Assembly (NCBI GenBank): GCA_937874515.1
Contig: CALNBV010000116.1
Location: forward strand, 1 to 39,018
Length of the DNA: 39,018 nt
Direction: 5' to 3'
DNA from: an uncultured Paenibacillaceae bacterium
Lineage (GTDB): Bacteria; Bacillota; Bacilli; Aneurinibacillales; Aneurinibacillaceae
Each line of letters opens with the position of its first letter. Position 1 is the stretch's first letter. The position numbers and the translations under genes are program-made. The notes under the pieces were generated by a model that saw only the letters and a program-made list of their open reading frames with translations, had not been told where the DNA came from and ran no database searches. Shown here one piece after another: positions 16,291 to 23,993 of this stretch.

Positions 16291-16361
16291 TTCAATCTCC
16301 TTTCTCTTGATTATTAACAACTCCATGTTTTTCTAATCAAGTTCCACAAGTGTAGCGTTGG

Positions 16362-16596
16362 AAAAAAGTTTGATCACAAGTAAAATAGTTTGAACAGAGT
16401 TTTTAAAAAAGACTGAACAAAATAAGGTTTATAGTCCGATTTACTTGCTTTCGTGAATGACTAAATATGTTCAAACTTTTTTAAACAACTGTTTTATTTG
16501 TTTGTAACATTCTAGATTTGTTCAACCTTTTTAAACAAAAACATGGTTACTTTGCGGAAATTCTTGGATTTATTTCCTTTTGTTCAAACTATTTTG
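16362..16596. repeat. Iteron-like array: six copies of TGTTCAAACTWTTTT
   Basis: Three copies point left (16362-16376 TGATCAAACTTTTTT; 16382-16396; 16401-16419 with GTC in place of AAC) and three point right (16468-16487 TGTTCAAACTTTTTTAAACA; 16519-16537; 16581-16596). Copies on the left are about 20 bases apart, roughly one helical turn times two. Full copies are themselves imperfect dyads, TGTTYAAA-N4-TTTRAACA. The array lies in a gene-free stretch (16291-16784) between divergent genes. It could be a replication or partition site, or a regulator-binding array. Confidence 0.7.
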
Positions 16597-16679
16597 CGTT
16601 CCTACAACAAGACTTCAGGTATATGAACATCTAAGATGACGATTGATAATGAAATTTCTTTTGTTTTAACCAACCCTCC

Positions 16680-16695
16680 CCCTCCAGCCCCTTTA
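16680..16695 (+). repeat. Dispersed motif, copy 4
   Basis: CCCTCCAGCCCCTTTA, one base longer at the end than the other copies, about 100 bases before the XRE gene. Confidence 0.6.
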
Positions 16696-16710
16696 TTTTC
16701 ACTTTTATAT

Positions 16711-16745
16711 TTGATACAATTACATTATACAATTATGGTTGTATT
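16711..16745 (+). promoter_or_regulatory. Promoter and operator of the XRE regulator gene
   Basis: TTGATA (16711-16716) and TATGGT 17 bases on can serve as promoter elements. The dyad TATACAATTATGGTTGTATT (16726-16745) is the same operator type as at 9959 and 21134, and the following bases (TATCAATTAATAATA) also match those after 21153. Autoregulation by the encoded repressor is likely. Confidence 0.65.
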
Positions 16746-16784
16746 TTATCAATTAATAATACTAATTAAAGGTGAGGGTTTCCT

Positions 16785-17012
16785 ATGATTAAAATACATT
16801 TGTCACGAATTTTAGGGGAAAGAAGAATTACACAAAAAAAACTTTTTGAAATGACAGGCATTAGCCAAAATTCTATTTCAAAAATCTACAATGAAAAGGT
16901 AAAAGGAATTGATTTTGACACTATAGAGAAGATTTGTACTGCTCTTGATATTGAAATTAAAGATTTACTTGAAATTGTACCTGGAACAAGGAGTGAAGAA
17001 GATTATGATTGA
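16785..17012 (+). CDS. XRE-family helix-turn-helix regulator
   Basis: 75 residues, essentially one Cro/CI-type domain: helices around TQKKLFEMTGISQNSISKIY (turn at GIS) and FDTIEKICTALDIEIKDLLE. Such small XRE proteins bind dyad operators, often repressing their own promoter. AAAGGTGAGGG precedes the ATG. It overlaps the DUF2325 gene by eight bases, so the two are one transcription and translation unit. The matching dyads upstream of this gene and of both miniprotein genes (10025 and 20971) make it the best candidate to control all three; that link is inferred. Confidence 0.88.
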   Translation: MIKIHLSRILGERRITQKKLFEMTGISQNSISKIYNEKVKGIDFDTIEKICTALDIEIKDLLEIVPGTRSEEDYD

Positions 17013-18384
17013 TGATCTTGATAAAATTCGTGTTCATTTTATTGTTTACGGTGGAGGTAAATGTTTTAACTGTAATAAGTATAATGAAATACCTCTTCAC
17101 GACTACGGAGAAGGTACAGCTAGAGAATTAGAAAAAGCTATGGATGAAGTACTATATCCTTTACTTTTTTTGATTTGTTCAAGTTGTGGCCATAAATATA
17201 GACCACAAAAATTACTTCATCGGGACCGACTTAAAAACAATATGATAATGATTAAAACTCCGATAATGAACGGTAATGAAATAGATGAAGAAGATTATTT
17301 ACCTAGACATAAAGCTCATAGAGAAAGATTTGAGTATTTCAAGGATCATGAAGAAGAATTTTGGAGCGAATATGAAGAATTCGCCCTTTCTGATTGGAAA
17401 GCAGCCATTCAGGAACTATCTTTAGAGGAATTACAACAAGGATATAAAAAATTAAATTATCCTTCCCCTGAGAAAGAAACTGCTGCATCCTATCGAAAAA
17501 ATATTCTTTCAAAAATTAAAAATGATGATGATAAAAGGTCTTTTTGGAAAGCAGTTAATTATTATTTTATTTATGACCATCTTTTAGATCTTGGCCCTAT
17601 GGGTTGGTATCCAATAGATGATTTAAAGAAATTTGGTGAGAAACGAGTTCGATTTGCTTATTTAAATTTTCCTATGGATGAATGTATGGAACCTCTTAGA
17701 ACGAAATATATCGGGGAAGTAATTAGAAAAGAAAAAGGAGATAATGCTTTTTTATTCCGTAGGATTTCACAGCTAACAGACGAGCTTTCAAGAACCCAAA
17801 GAAAAGTAACATCATATTGGGAACAACTTGAGAAGGAAAGAGCTGAAAAGGCCATTCTTCAAGAAAAACTTTCGGAAACCTATAAAGAAATAAAAAAATC
17901 TAAAGAAGAAAAAAATATTACCCTTCGTGATCCAGAGGATATTGAAAAAATTCAACGGTTAAAATCCTTCATTAATGAATTGAAGAATGAAGTCAAATAT
18001 CTTGAAGCACGACTTCCAGAAGAAGAAATTAAGCAAACAGAAGTAATTTTGGAAGAAGAAACGGGTTATACAACGCAAGATGAAATTACTAACCTTTCAA
18101 TTTTGGAAGGAAAAACAATAGGTATCATCGGTGGCAAACGGACAACTCAAGCAAAAAGAGATTATCCCTGCTCAATTTTAACTCACCCTGGGAAACCCTT
18201 TGATCCAGATTATTATAATACGCTTAAAAAAGCAGATTTCTTAATTGTCATTACAACACACATCTCCCATGCTGCCATGTGGGAATCAAAGTATTATGCC
18301 ATTGAAAATGATAAACCCATTATTTTTGAACGTAATATAAACATTCCACTTTTATTACAAAAGGCAGCAGAAATTTATAATTAA
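17005..18384 (+). CDS. Zinc-motif, coiled-coil protein with C-terminal DUF2325 domain
   Basis: 459 residues from the ATG at 17005, with AGGAG 11 bases upstream. Three parts can be seen: an N-terminal domain with CFNC and, about 40 residues later, CSSC, probably one zinc site; a long helical middle with a coiled coil (TDELSRTQRKVTSYWEQLEKE onward to about 345); and a C-terminal Rossmann-like DUF2325 domain beginning KTIGIIGGKRTTQAKRDYP and including ADFLIVITTHISHAAMW. DUF2325 proteins are widespread in Firmicutes mobile elements with unknown role. It overlaps the upstream repressor gene and is followed by a nuclease gene after 141 bases. Confidence 0.8.
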   Translation: MIDDLDKIRVHFIVYGGGKCFNCNKYNEIPLHDYGEGTARELEKAMDEVLYPLLFLICSSCGHKYRPQKLLHRDRLKNNMIMIKTPIMNGNEIDEEDYLPRHKAHRERFEYFKDHEEEFWSEYEEFALSDWKAAIQELSLEELQQGYKKLNYPSPEKETAASYRKNILSKIKNDDDKRSFWKAVNYYFIYDHLLDLGPMGWYPIDDLKKFGEKRVRFAYLNFPMDECMEPLRTKYIGEVIRKEKGDNAFLFRRISQLTDELSRTQRKVTSYWEQLEKERAEKAILQEKLSETYKEIKKSKEEKNITLRDPEDIEKIQRLKSFINELKNEVKYLEARLPEEEIKQTEVILEEETGYTTQDEITNLSILEGKTIGIIGGKRTTQAKRDYPCSILTHPGKPFDPDYYNTLKKADFLIVITTHISHAAMWESKYYAIENDKPIIFERNINIPLLLQKAAEIYN

Positions 18385-18409
18385 AAGCATAGGGGCAGAA
18401 CACCGTCCG

Positions 18410-18475
18410 TTCCAGCCCCTTAAATCTCAAAAGGTACTTTATTTTCAAATAGTTTTATCTCATAAGGGGCTGAAG
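18410..18475. repeat. Dispersed motif, copies 5 and 6, in inverted orientation
   Basis: TTCCAGCCCCTTA (18410-18422) and, inverted, TAAGGGGCTGAAG (18463-18475) match at 12 of 13 positions. The 40-base gap and lack of a T run argue against a terminator. The pair lies between the DUF2325 gene and the nuclease gene. Confidence 0.65.
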
Positions 18476-18525
18476 AATCAGGGGATGATAGGTTATATTA
18501 TTTTCTAAATTGTAGGGGGATTATA

Positions 18526-19425
18526 ATGTCTGGATTGAGTACAGATCCATTCTGTAAGATTCATAAAAGAACAAAGATGGTGAAAAGGAACGGAAGCCGT
18601 GGATCATTTTGGGGTTGTCCAAAATTTCCTGATTGTACTCACACCTTAGATATACCAAAAGAACATAATATATTTAAAATTTCTTCTTATCCTATAATTA
18701 ATGATTTATATTTATGTACGGATCTTCCTTCTCTTTATGATTGTTTTATCAATTCAGAGGCTTTTCAATATGTGATTGAAACAATTAATAATAAAGGTAA
18801 TAAAGATTTAGTTGATGGAACTAATTTAGTTTTAAATCGAGGCCTTGAAAGCAATATTCATCAAAATGGAATATCAGGAACAATAGGCTGGCTAAAAAAT
18901 AAAAATAAACATTTTTATGCTGCAACCTGGGTTTATTTCTTATATAGATTAAACAACAATAAAGTAGGGCCAAAATGGTTAGATAGTAGTTGGAGTTATT
19001 GGACTTCAACTTATATTGAAGGATTAAAAGAAGCAGAAATTCAAAATACGTTATTCTTAAATAAAGTTAAGTTATTTGAAGATATTTTAAATATTGTTAT
19101 AGAAGAAAAAGAGTATCAGGTCAATTATGGAAAAATAGATATTTTTGGTCGTGAAAAAAATAATGAAGTCTTTTGTGCATTTGAATTGAAGTCAGGTAAA
19201 CATCGTAATGGATATGAACAAGCTGTTCGATACCGCAACCATTTTATTCGTCAGGCTCAGAAAGTTAAATGCTATATCATAGGTTCTGGTTATCCAGAAG
19301 AATATATAGATGTTTTAGTGCCTGATGGTTTTACTGAAAAAATTGGCTTGTTAAGTTATGTAATCCAAGATAATGAAATTGTTTTAATTCCCTGGAGAGA
19401 TGCAGAAATTTATAAAAGTCTTTAA
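18526..19425 (+). CDS. Zinc-ribbon protein with PD-(D/E)XK-like nuclease domain
   Basis: 299 residues. Residues 9-42 form a topoisomerase-type zinc ribbon (CKIHKRTKMVKRNG, then GCPKFPDCTHT, with H in place of one C). The C-terminal half has a nuclease-like core: GKIDIFGR supplies the acidic residue, AFELKSGK the E-x-K, and YEQAVRY the following helix, a layout like NucS/DUF91 and other PD-(D/E)XK enzymes. The middle is aromatic and unassigned. A DNA-cleaving or DNA-repair role is likely, perhaps against foreign or damaged DNA. The gene is followed after 15 bases by the DUF3895-like gene, so they form an operon. Confidence 0.75.
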   Translation: MSGLSTDPFCKIHKRTKMVKRNGSRGSFWGCPKFPDCTHTLDIPKEHNIFKISSYPIINDLYLCTDLPSLYDCFINSEAFQYVIETINNKGNKDLVDGTNLVLNRGLESNIHQNGISGTIGWLKNKNKHFYAATWVYFLYRLNNNKVGPKWLDSSWSYWTSTYIEGLKEAEIQNTLFLNKVKLFEDILNIVIEEKEYQVNYGKIDIFGREKNNEVFCAFELKSGKHRNGYEQAVRYRNHFIRQAQKVKCYIIGSGYPEEYIDVLVPDGFTEKIGLLSYVIQDNEIVLIPWRDAEIYKSL

Positions 19426-19440
19426 GGAGGTTGTTGGTTT

Positions 19441-20379
19441 ATGATTATATTGGAACACTTGACTAAAAAAGAACGTGATTTTCTAATAAATAATTTAAGC
19501 CAAAAACAAAAAGATTTTATAACATATTTTCTGAAACGAGGAAAAAAGACTGTATTTGCTAATGTTTTGGCGAAAGGGAAAGCAGGTTCATATGACCAAC
19601 AAACCATTGATGATATTGCTCACCAATGGGAATTACTAGATTATATAGATGCTGGAGATAATTGGCGACAAGATTCACAATTATTTTGTGAATGTGGTAG
19701 ACAGCTTCGTTATCAATATATTATACAAAATTTATTAACAGATGAAATCAAGAAATTTGGCATTGAACATTTTGAACAACATACAGAAATATCACCTCAG
19801 TTAGCAAAAGATATTAAAAAAGGATTTGAAGAAATTGATTATGAATTAGATGAAGTTTTATTAAAAATCAAACATGGCTGGTCTTTAAAAGAGGAAGGCA
19901 TTTTTAATATTTCTTCTTCTATTGAAATTCCTAAAGATATTCAACAACATTTAGAATCTGATATTCCATTATTAACCAGACAAGTTCGTAGATTAAAAGA
20001 AGTATTACAAGCATTTCAAAAAGAAAAGGAAAATGAATATATTAAAGAGTTGAAACAAAAAAAAGAAGAAAAATCTTTAAAATATAAAGAAAAAGTAAGA
20101 ATTTTACAAGATATATTTAGTAATAATTTACAGTTAGAAGAACGGTTTCAATTAGGAATAATGGCATATATAAATGATTTAAAGAATTCTCAATTTACTG
20201 CTTCTGAAGTTTGTAATGAACTTGTAGAATATTATGGTGCATCAAACGCAACTTATCCTACTGGAAGATTTATGATATTTCCTAATGTATCTTTTTATTT
20301 AGATTCTCTTTGTAAACAAAGAATTTTAGATTTTATTGGTAAACAAGGTGTTGAACGGTTATATAAAGTAGTTGAGTAG
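19441..20379 (+). CDS. DUF3895-like protein
   Basis: 312 residues; AAGGAGG nine bases before the ATG at 19441. The N-terminal pattern (LSQKQKDFITYFLKRGKKTV, then FANVLAKG) resembles a family seen on Bacillus cereus-group plasmids that I remember as DUF3895. CECGRQLRYQYI at about 83-95 is half of a zinc site. About 195-235 is a charged coiled coil (KEKENEYIKELKQKKEEKS). The C-terminal part is globular. Function unknown. It is tightly coupled to the nuclease gene, suggesting a joint job. Confidence 0.7.
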   Translation: MIILEHLTKKERDFLINNLSQKQKDFITYFLKRGKKTVFANVLAKGKAGSYDQQTIDDIAHQWELLDYIDAGDNWRQDSQLFCECGRQLRYQYIIQNLLTDEIKKFGIEHFEQHTEISPQLAKDIKKGFEEIDYELDEVLLKIKHGWSLKEEGIFNISSSIEIPKDIQQHLESDIPLLTRQVRRLKEVLQAFQKEKENEYIKELKQKKEEKSLKYKEKVRILQDIFSNNLQLEERFQLGIMAYINDLKNSQFTASEVCNELVEYYGASNATYPTGRFMIFPNVSFYLDSLCKQRILDFIGKQGVERLYKVVE

Positions 20380-20397
20380 CCGATATTAAAACGATGA

Positions 20398-20412
20398 TAA
20401 TGGGCTGAAGGG
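20398..20412 (-). repeat. Dispersed motif, copy 7
   Basis: On the minus strand CCCTTCAGCCCATTA, identical to copy 3 at 11091. Confidence 0.65.
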
Positions 20413-20507
20413 AAGGGGAGAGGAATGTTCGGATTTTTGTTTTTTCCGGAATGTTGGCCAGAAAATATAGTTCGCTTTTTAAATAGAAATAAGAAAGGAT
20501 GATTATT

Positions 20508-20705
20508 TTGAAAACGGAAGAACAAGAATATGGTTTTGTAGTCGTTAAAGAACATTATACAAAAGAAGAAATTCATGAAATACAATGTTTTTGCTTTGAA
20601 AGAGAAATAGCAGAAAGAGAACGGAATCGGATTCAAAATGAAATAGATCCTGAATATAATGAATGGAGAGTAGGAATTGAATCATTTGTGGAAATAGCCA
20701 AATAA
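20508..20705 (+). CDS. Small acidic unknown protein
   Basis: 65 residues from a TTG at 20508 with AAAGGA at normal distance; the ATG at 20499 overlaps that site. Starts MKTEEQEYGFVVVKEHYT, followed by a charged helix. Its stop is followed by a strong terminator. Not recognised. Confidence 0.6.
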   Translation: MKTEEQEYGFVVVKEHYTKEEIHEIQCFCFEREIAERERNRIQNEIDPEYNEWRVGIESFVEIAK

Positions 20706-20709
20706 ATAT

Positions 20710-20742
20710 AAAAATCCCCAGGAGAAGATGTGGGGATTTTTT
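20710..20742 (+). terminator. Strong rho-independent terminator
   Basis: AAAAATCCCCA pairs perfectly with TGGGGATTTTT around loop GGAGAAGATG, ending in six T. Confidence 0.9.
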
Positions 20743-20970
20743 AAATTCTAAATGTCCTGTTGTTTGCGGAAAATAAAGTTTTAGACTGTTCGACAGCTAA
20801 GCTATTAGTGCGGTTGCAAAAAACAAGGGTAAATTGTAGATTAGTTGCAACGATAGAAAGTCATTTACTTTGCCTCTGGTGTTACGTATTGAATGAAAAT
20901 AAAGTTATTAAAAAGGAGTAATTCATTAACATATTCTGTAACAACAGTGACACCTTTGGAACCAGATTAT

Positions 20971-21081
20971 TTAAATAGACATAGGTTTTCTTTTTTGTTG
21001 CTGACATACATAGATTTTATGAATCCGGTTATATCGTTCTTCTTTGGAAAGGGATCTCCATTCTCTCACATTAATTATCAT
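20971..21081 (-). CDS. 36-residue miniprotein, paralog of the one at 10025
   Basis: Minus-strand ATG at 21081 with GGAGGT nine bases upstream. MIINVREWRSLSKEERY matches the miniprotein at 10025 at 12 of 17 positions; the C-terminal end (QQQKRKPMSI) is basic and different. A near-consensus promoter, TTGACT-17-TATAAT, lies upstream with an operator in its spacer. A plus-strand frame over this stretch has no ribosome binding site. Function unknown; it probably belongs to the regulon of the XRE repressor at 16785. Confidence 0.65.
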   Translation of the reverse strand: MIINVREWRSLSKEERYNRIHKIYVCQQQKRKPMSI

Positions 21082-21131
21082 AGGTTTTTAACCTCCAGAA
21101 GTTTTTCGATTTCTTAATTATTCATAATTAT

Positions 21132-21194
21132 ATTATACAACTAAGGTTGTATAAAGTCAAATTAATAATATTAATAATACAACCTTAATTGTAA
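21132..21194 (-). promoter_or_regulatory. Promoter with two operators for the miniprotein at 20971
   Basis: On the minus strand TTGACT (21155-21160), 17 bases, TATAAT (21132-21137). The dyad TATACAACTAAGGTTGTATA (21134-21153) is perfect over eight-base arms and fills the spacer. A second copy, TACAACCTTAATTGTAA (21178-21194), lies 44 bases upstream. Binding at both would allow looping or cooperative repression. Confidence 0.8.
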
Positions 21195-21242
21195 TATTTT
21201 ATTTCCTTTATTAATGCAAAAAAAGAACCAGAACAAAAGATA

Positions 21243-21271
21243 TTCTTAATTGAAATAAGATATGGTACAAT
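21243..21271 (+). promoter_or_regulatory. Probable promoter of the structured RNA
   Basis: TTCTTA, 17 bases, then TGG-TACAAT (extended -10 at 21266-21271). A near-dyad ATATTCTTA/TAAGATAT covers this region and may be an operator. Confidence 0.5.
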
Positions 21272-21277
21272 TTGTGT

Positions 21278-21608
21278 ATATCTTTTTTACGTCACTTTTT
21301 TTGTGATGTTCGTAAATTCCTCACTTTGCTAGGAATTTCGAGTAAAGGGTCAATTCTTTTGACTGAGAACCCTCATATCTCTACTGCCTTGCAGATCGGG
21401 AGAAAATTGGGTATACGGCTATGGAAACACCGTTACAAGTGCCTTTCATACTATTTAAGGTTAATAACCTTATCAGATCCTTGATTGGCGTTCGTGCGTA
21501 ATTCACGAATTGAAACAAAACTAATTTTAAAAGGACATATCATTTGATATGGCCACAAAAGAATAGTCACATTTACCGAGTTTACTTTTAATTAAAGTCG
21601 GTTTTTTT
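21278..21608 (+). ncRNA. Candidate structured non-coding RNA, about 330 nt
   Basis: A gene-free stretch with its own promoter and terminator and a chain of hairpins: TCAC/GTGA around a U run with flanking TACG/CGTA (21288-21314); AAATTCCT/AGGAATTT (21314-21338, extended by CG/CG); GTCAA/TTGAC (21349-21363); ACGG/CCGT (21415-21434); AAGGTT/AACCTT (21457-21471); TTCGTG/CACGAA (21491-21509); CATATC/GATATG (21536-21551). GC content and sequence texture differ from the AT-rich intergenic DNA around it. A 70-codon GTG frame crosses it but has no ribosome binding site. Rfam has a family called Bacillus-plasmid RNA that should be compared; I cannot say it matches. Confidence 0.6.
21575..21608 (+). 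terminator. Terminator of the structured RNA
   Basis: ACCG and ACTTT pair with AAAGT and CGGT around TAATT, followed by seven T. Confidence 0.7.
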
Positions 21609-21620
21609 GTGTCTAAAATT

Positions 21621-21650
21621 AGCATGGTCCTTTAGGATGATGCTTTTTTT
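21621..21650 (+). terminator. Second hairpin with T run, before the DUF6744-like gene
   Basis: AGCAT and TCC pair with GGA and ATGCT, followed by seven T. It stands 33 bases before the next start codon, so it may act as an attenuator in the leader of that operon. Confidence 0.6.
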
Positions 21651-21682
21651 ATTATTAAAAACCTATTAAGGAGGAAAAAAGG

Positions 21683-22585
21683 ATGGATGCAAACAAATTC
21701 AATCTTTCTAATGTCGCTGCCGTTACTGAAGAAGGTACGGAAGTGATTGGGCATTTGACCTGGTATTCTGTAAGCCAAATGTTAATTGAAAGGGATGAAT
21801 TACAAAAGAAACTCATTTCTTCTGGTCTGGAGGAAAAGTGGATGCCGAATCCAATTCGTGTGCATGATGCTTTTCGGAGGGCTACTAAAGAGATTCAGGG
21901 TCGAAAACGGATAGGTAAAGATTTATTTCAAAATTACCTTACCAGGGAAGTTTATTCTGATAGTGACACAGTACAAAGGAATATTGTAATGGAAACCGTG
22001 GATCAGCAAGGGAAACGATTAGATTATAATAGTGAATCCTGCATTATTACTTTGGATAAAAAAGCGGAAAATATTACAATTTTCCATAATGATCCATTAG
22101 CTGAAGAAATGGCAAAAGAAGCTGAAAGACGTTTTAAAATTTATCGAAGTAATTATTCTTCGCAAAACATTAGAGTAATGCTTATGGAAATACTTAAAAG
22201 CCTGGGACAAATTTCCGTTAGACCAAATGGGGGCGTTTATTTTATTCCGGCTCCTTATTCTGAAGAGTTGGATAAATTTTGTTATTTCGCAAACTGCCTG
22301 TCATCTGCTGAATCTTTTAAAGTTCCTTTGATGAATACAAAAGATAACAGAAATATGGTCAGTAAAAAGCTCCAGGGTCAGATTAAAACCCTAATTAACA
22401 CATCTAAATTAGGGTTAAAAGGAGAACTAAACAAAAATGTTGTAAAGGAAACTATTGCAGAAGCCAAACGAATTGTTGGTAGCTTCAATGATTACAAAAA
22501 AATCGTTGAAAATGATGTGGATTTAATTGAAATCTATGTCGAAGAACTCCGAAAACAGACGGCATTAATGATATATGCTTTATAA
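21683..22585 (+). CDS. DUF6744-like protein, partner of the MoxR/VWA module
   Basis: 300 residues; AAGGAGG lies close to the ATG. No catalytic motif seen. Residues 1-50 include LTWYSVSQMLIERDELQKK; a middle part looks beta-rich (ESCIITLDKKAENITIFHN) and the C-terminal third is helical (KNVVKETIAEAKRIVGSF). I recall a family DUF6744 found beside MoxR ATPases on Firmicutes plasmids and phages, and this fits, but no search was done. It precedes the MoxR gene by 87 bases in the same direction and is probably the first gene of that operon, possibly a substrate adaptor. Two terminator-like hairpins lie in front of it. Confidence 0.65.
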   Translation: MDANKFNLSNVAAVTEEGTEVIGHLTWYSVSQMLIERDELQKKLISSGLEEKWMPNPIRVHDAFRRATKEIQGRKRIGKDLFQNYLTREVYSDSDTVQRNIVMETVDQQGKRLDYNSESCIITLDKKAENITIFHNDPLAEEMAKEAERRFKIYRSNYSSQNIRVMLMEILKSLGQISVRPNGGVYFIPAPYSEELDKFCYFANCLSSAESFKVPLMNTKDNRNMVSKKLQGQIKTLINTSKLGLKGELNKNVVKETIAEAKRIVGSFNDYKKIVENDVDLIEIYVEELRKQTALMIYAL

Positions 22586-22672
22586 AAAAGATAAAGGATA
22601 CTCCTTCAAAAAACTAGAAAAAGGGGAACTTTGTCTTTTTTTATATAAAAAATACAAAAGGAAGTGTGTTTA

Positions 22673-23779
22673 ATGTTTTCTAAACTACTGCAAATCAAAA
22701 ATGCCCTTAACCAAAAATTCTTGGATAGGGAAAAAGAGATTGAAGCTATGCTTGTGGCTTTGCTTTCTCGTCAACACATCTTGTTGATTGGTCCGGCTGG
22801 TACTGGTAAATCAGCTCTAAGTATGGAACTCGCTAAAATTGTTAATGGTTCAAATTATTTTCAATGGTTGTTAACCAGGTTCTCGACACCAGAGGAACTT
22901 TTTGGGCCACTTAGCTTAAAAGAGTTAGAAAAAGGAATTTACAAAAGGAATACGGTAGCAAAAATGCCTGAAGCTCAAATTGTCTTTTTAGATGAGATTT
23001 TCAAGGCCAATTCTGCCATCCTGAACAGCCTTTTAACCATTATTAATGAAAGGTTGTTCTATAATAACGGTACTCCAATCAAAACCCCACTTATGACCAT
23101 TATTGGTTCTTCCAATGAGTATCCAGAGGAAGGGGAAGGTTTGGAAGCGTTGTTTGACCGATTCCTTTTAAGATTTGAAGTGGACTATATTAAAAATGAT
23201 AGTGACTTCATATCCATGTTAAAAGGTCAAGGACAAGCCCAACAAATGCCATCTATCAGTTTAGAGGAATTGGATAAATTCCAAACCTATTCGGATATGG
23301 TAGATATTCCTGAAGATGTATATATGACATTGGCAACAATTCGTAAATATCTCCAGGATGAAGGGATCCGTCCTTCAGATAGACGTTTTAAGCAGAGTTT
23401 AAGTCTTTTACAGTCAAAAGCTCTGCTTGAACAGCGACAAACTGTAATGATAAAAGACATTTTGTTGCTTCAAAATTCCTTATGGGAAACTGCTGACCAA
23501 GCAGATTTGGTACGACAGATTGTTAAGGAAAACTCACAGGATAAGGTCACAACGGAAATCGAAAGATGCCTCTCCGAAAGTAATGAAATTTTCAAGGCCA
23601 ATTCGGCTGGAGATGTTCAAACAGATAATCTTCTGGAAGCTTCTAGAAATTTAAAAGCTATTCAACAAAACTTGTTGAATATTGAAAAGGCTAACCCTGA
23701 CCGTGTAGACATTAAGGATGCAGTAAATAAGATAGAGAGCTATCGAAAATCACTGACAGAATTGGCTCTCAATTATTAA
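22673..23779 (+). CDS. MoxR-family AAA+ ATPase (RavA-like)
   Basis: 368 residues from the ATG at 22673, with AAAGGAAG upstream; a GTG at 22664 is closer than normal. AAA+ core: Walker A GPAGTGKS (40-47), Walker B VFLDE (104-108), sensor 1 N148 in GSSNEYPEE, and an arginine-finger segment DRFLLRF (162-168). The C-terminal lid and a helical tail follow. MoxR ATPases are chaperones that act with VWA-domain partners to mature or remodel protein complexes; the RavA/ViaA pair of enterobacteria is the closest model. A matching VWA gene lies 500 bases downstream, with two membrane miniproteins in between. Confidence 0.9.
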   Translation: MFSKLLQIKNALNQKFLDREKEIEAMLVALLSRQHILLIGPAGTGKSALSMELAKIVNGSNYFQWLLTRFSTPEELFGPLSLKELEKGIYKRNTVAKMPEAQIVFLDEIFKANSAILNSLLTIINERLFYNNGTPIKTPLMTIIGSSNEYPEEGEGLEALFDRFLLRFEVDYIKNDSDFISMLKGQGQAQQMPSISLEELDKFQTYSDMVDIPEDVYMTLATIRKYLQDEGIRPSDRRFKQSLSLLQSKALLEQRQTVMIKDILLLQNSLWETADQADLVRQIVKENSQDKVTTEIERCLSESNEIFKANSAGDVQTDNLLEASRNLKAIQQNLLNIEKANPDRVDIKDAVNKIESYRKSLTELALNY

Positions 23780-23795
23780 AAAAGGAGAGAAAGAG

Positions 23796-23933
23796 ATGCT
23801 TTTCGATGTAATTATTATGATTGGGATATTCATAATGCTATCTCTTGCAACCCTTTGGATAGTTTCAAATGTTAAGAATGATTTTATTCAAGCTGTTACA
23901 ATCATTCTTTTTGGTTTTTTTATGATATTTTAA
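23796..23933 (+). CDS. 45-residue membrane miniprotein
   Basis: ATG at 23796 with AAGGAGAG upstream, 16 bases after the MoxR stop. Two hydrophobic helices (about 5-24 and 30-45) are split by SNVKNDF. No recognised family. The position between MoxR and VWA genes suggests the chaperone pair acts at the membrane. Confidence 0.65.
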   Translation: MLFDVIIMIGIFIMLSLATLWIVSNVKNDFIQAVTIILFGFFMIF

Positions 23934-23993
23934 TCCATGAGAATAGTAATGATTTATTTTCTCAATTAAAAATAAAAAGGGGAAATTTTTAAA

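Noticed and set aside
16362..16596. CRISPR array
   Set aside because: Repeats are only about 15-20 bp, in both orientations with unequal gaps, and no cas genes are present.
18410..18475. Inverted motif pair as a terminator
   Set aside because: The loop is 40 bases and no T run follows; kept as copies of the dispersed motif.
20893..21117. A 74-codon plus-strand reading frame
   Set aside because: It lies opposite the minus-strand miniprotein, which has promoter, operator and ribosome binding site; the plus frame has none.
21272..21484. A 70-codon GTG reading frame
   Set aside because: No ribosome binding site, odd composition, and it lies across a chain of RNA hairpins; treated as part of the structured RNA.
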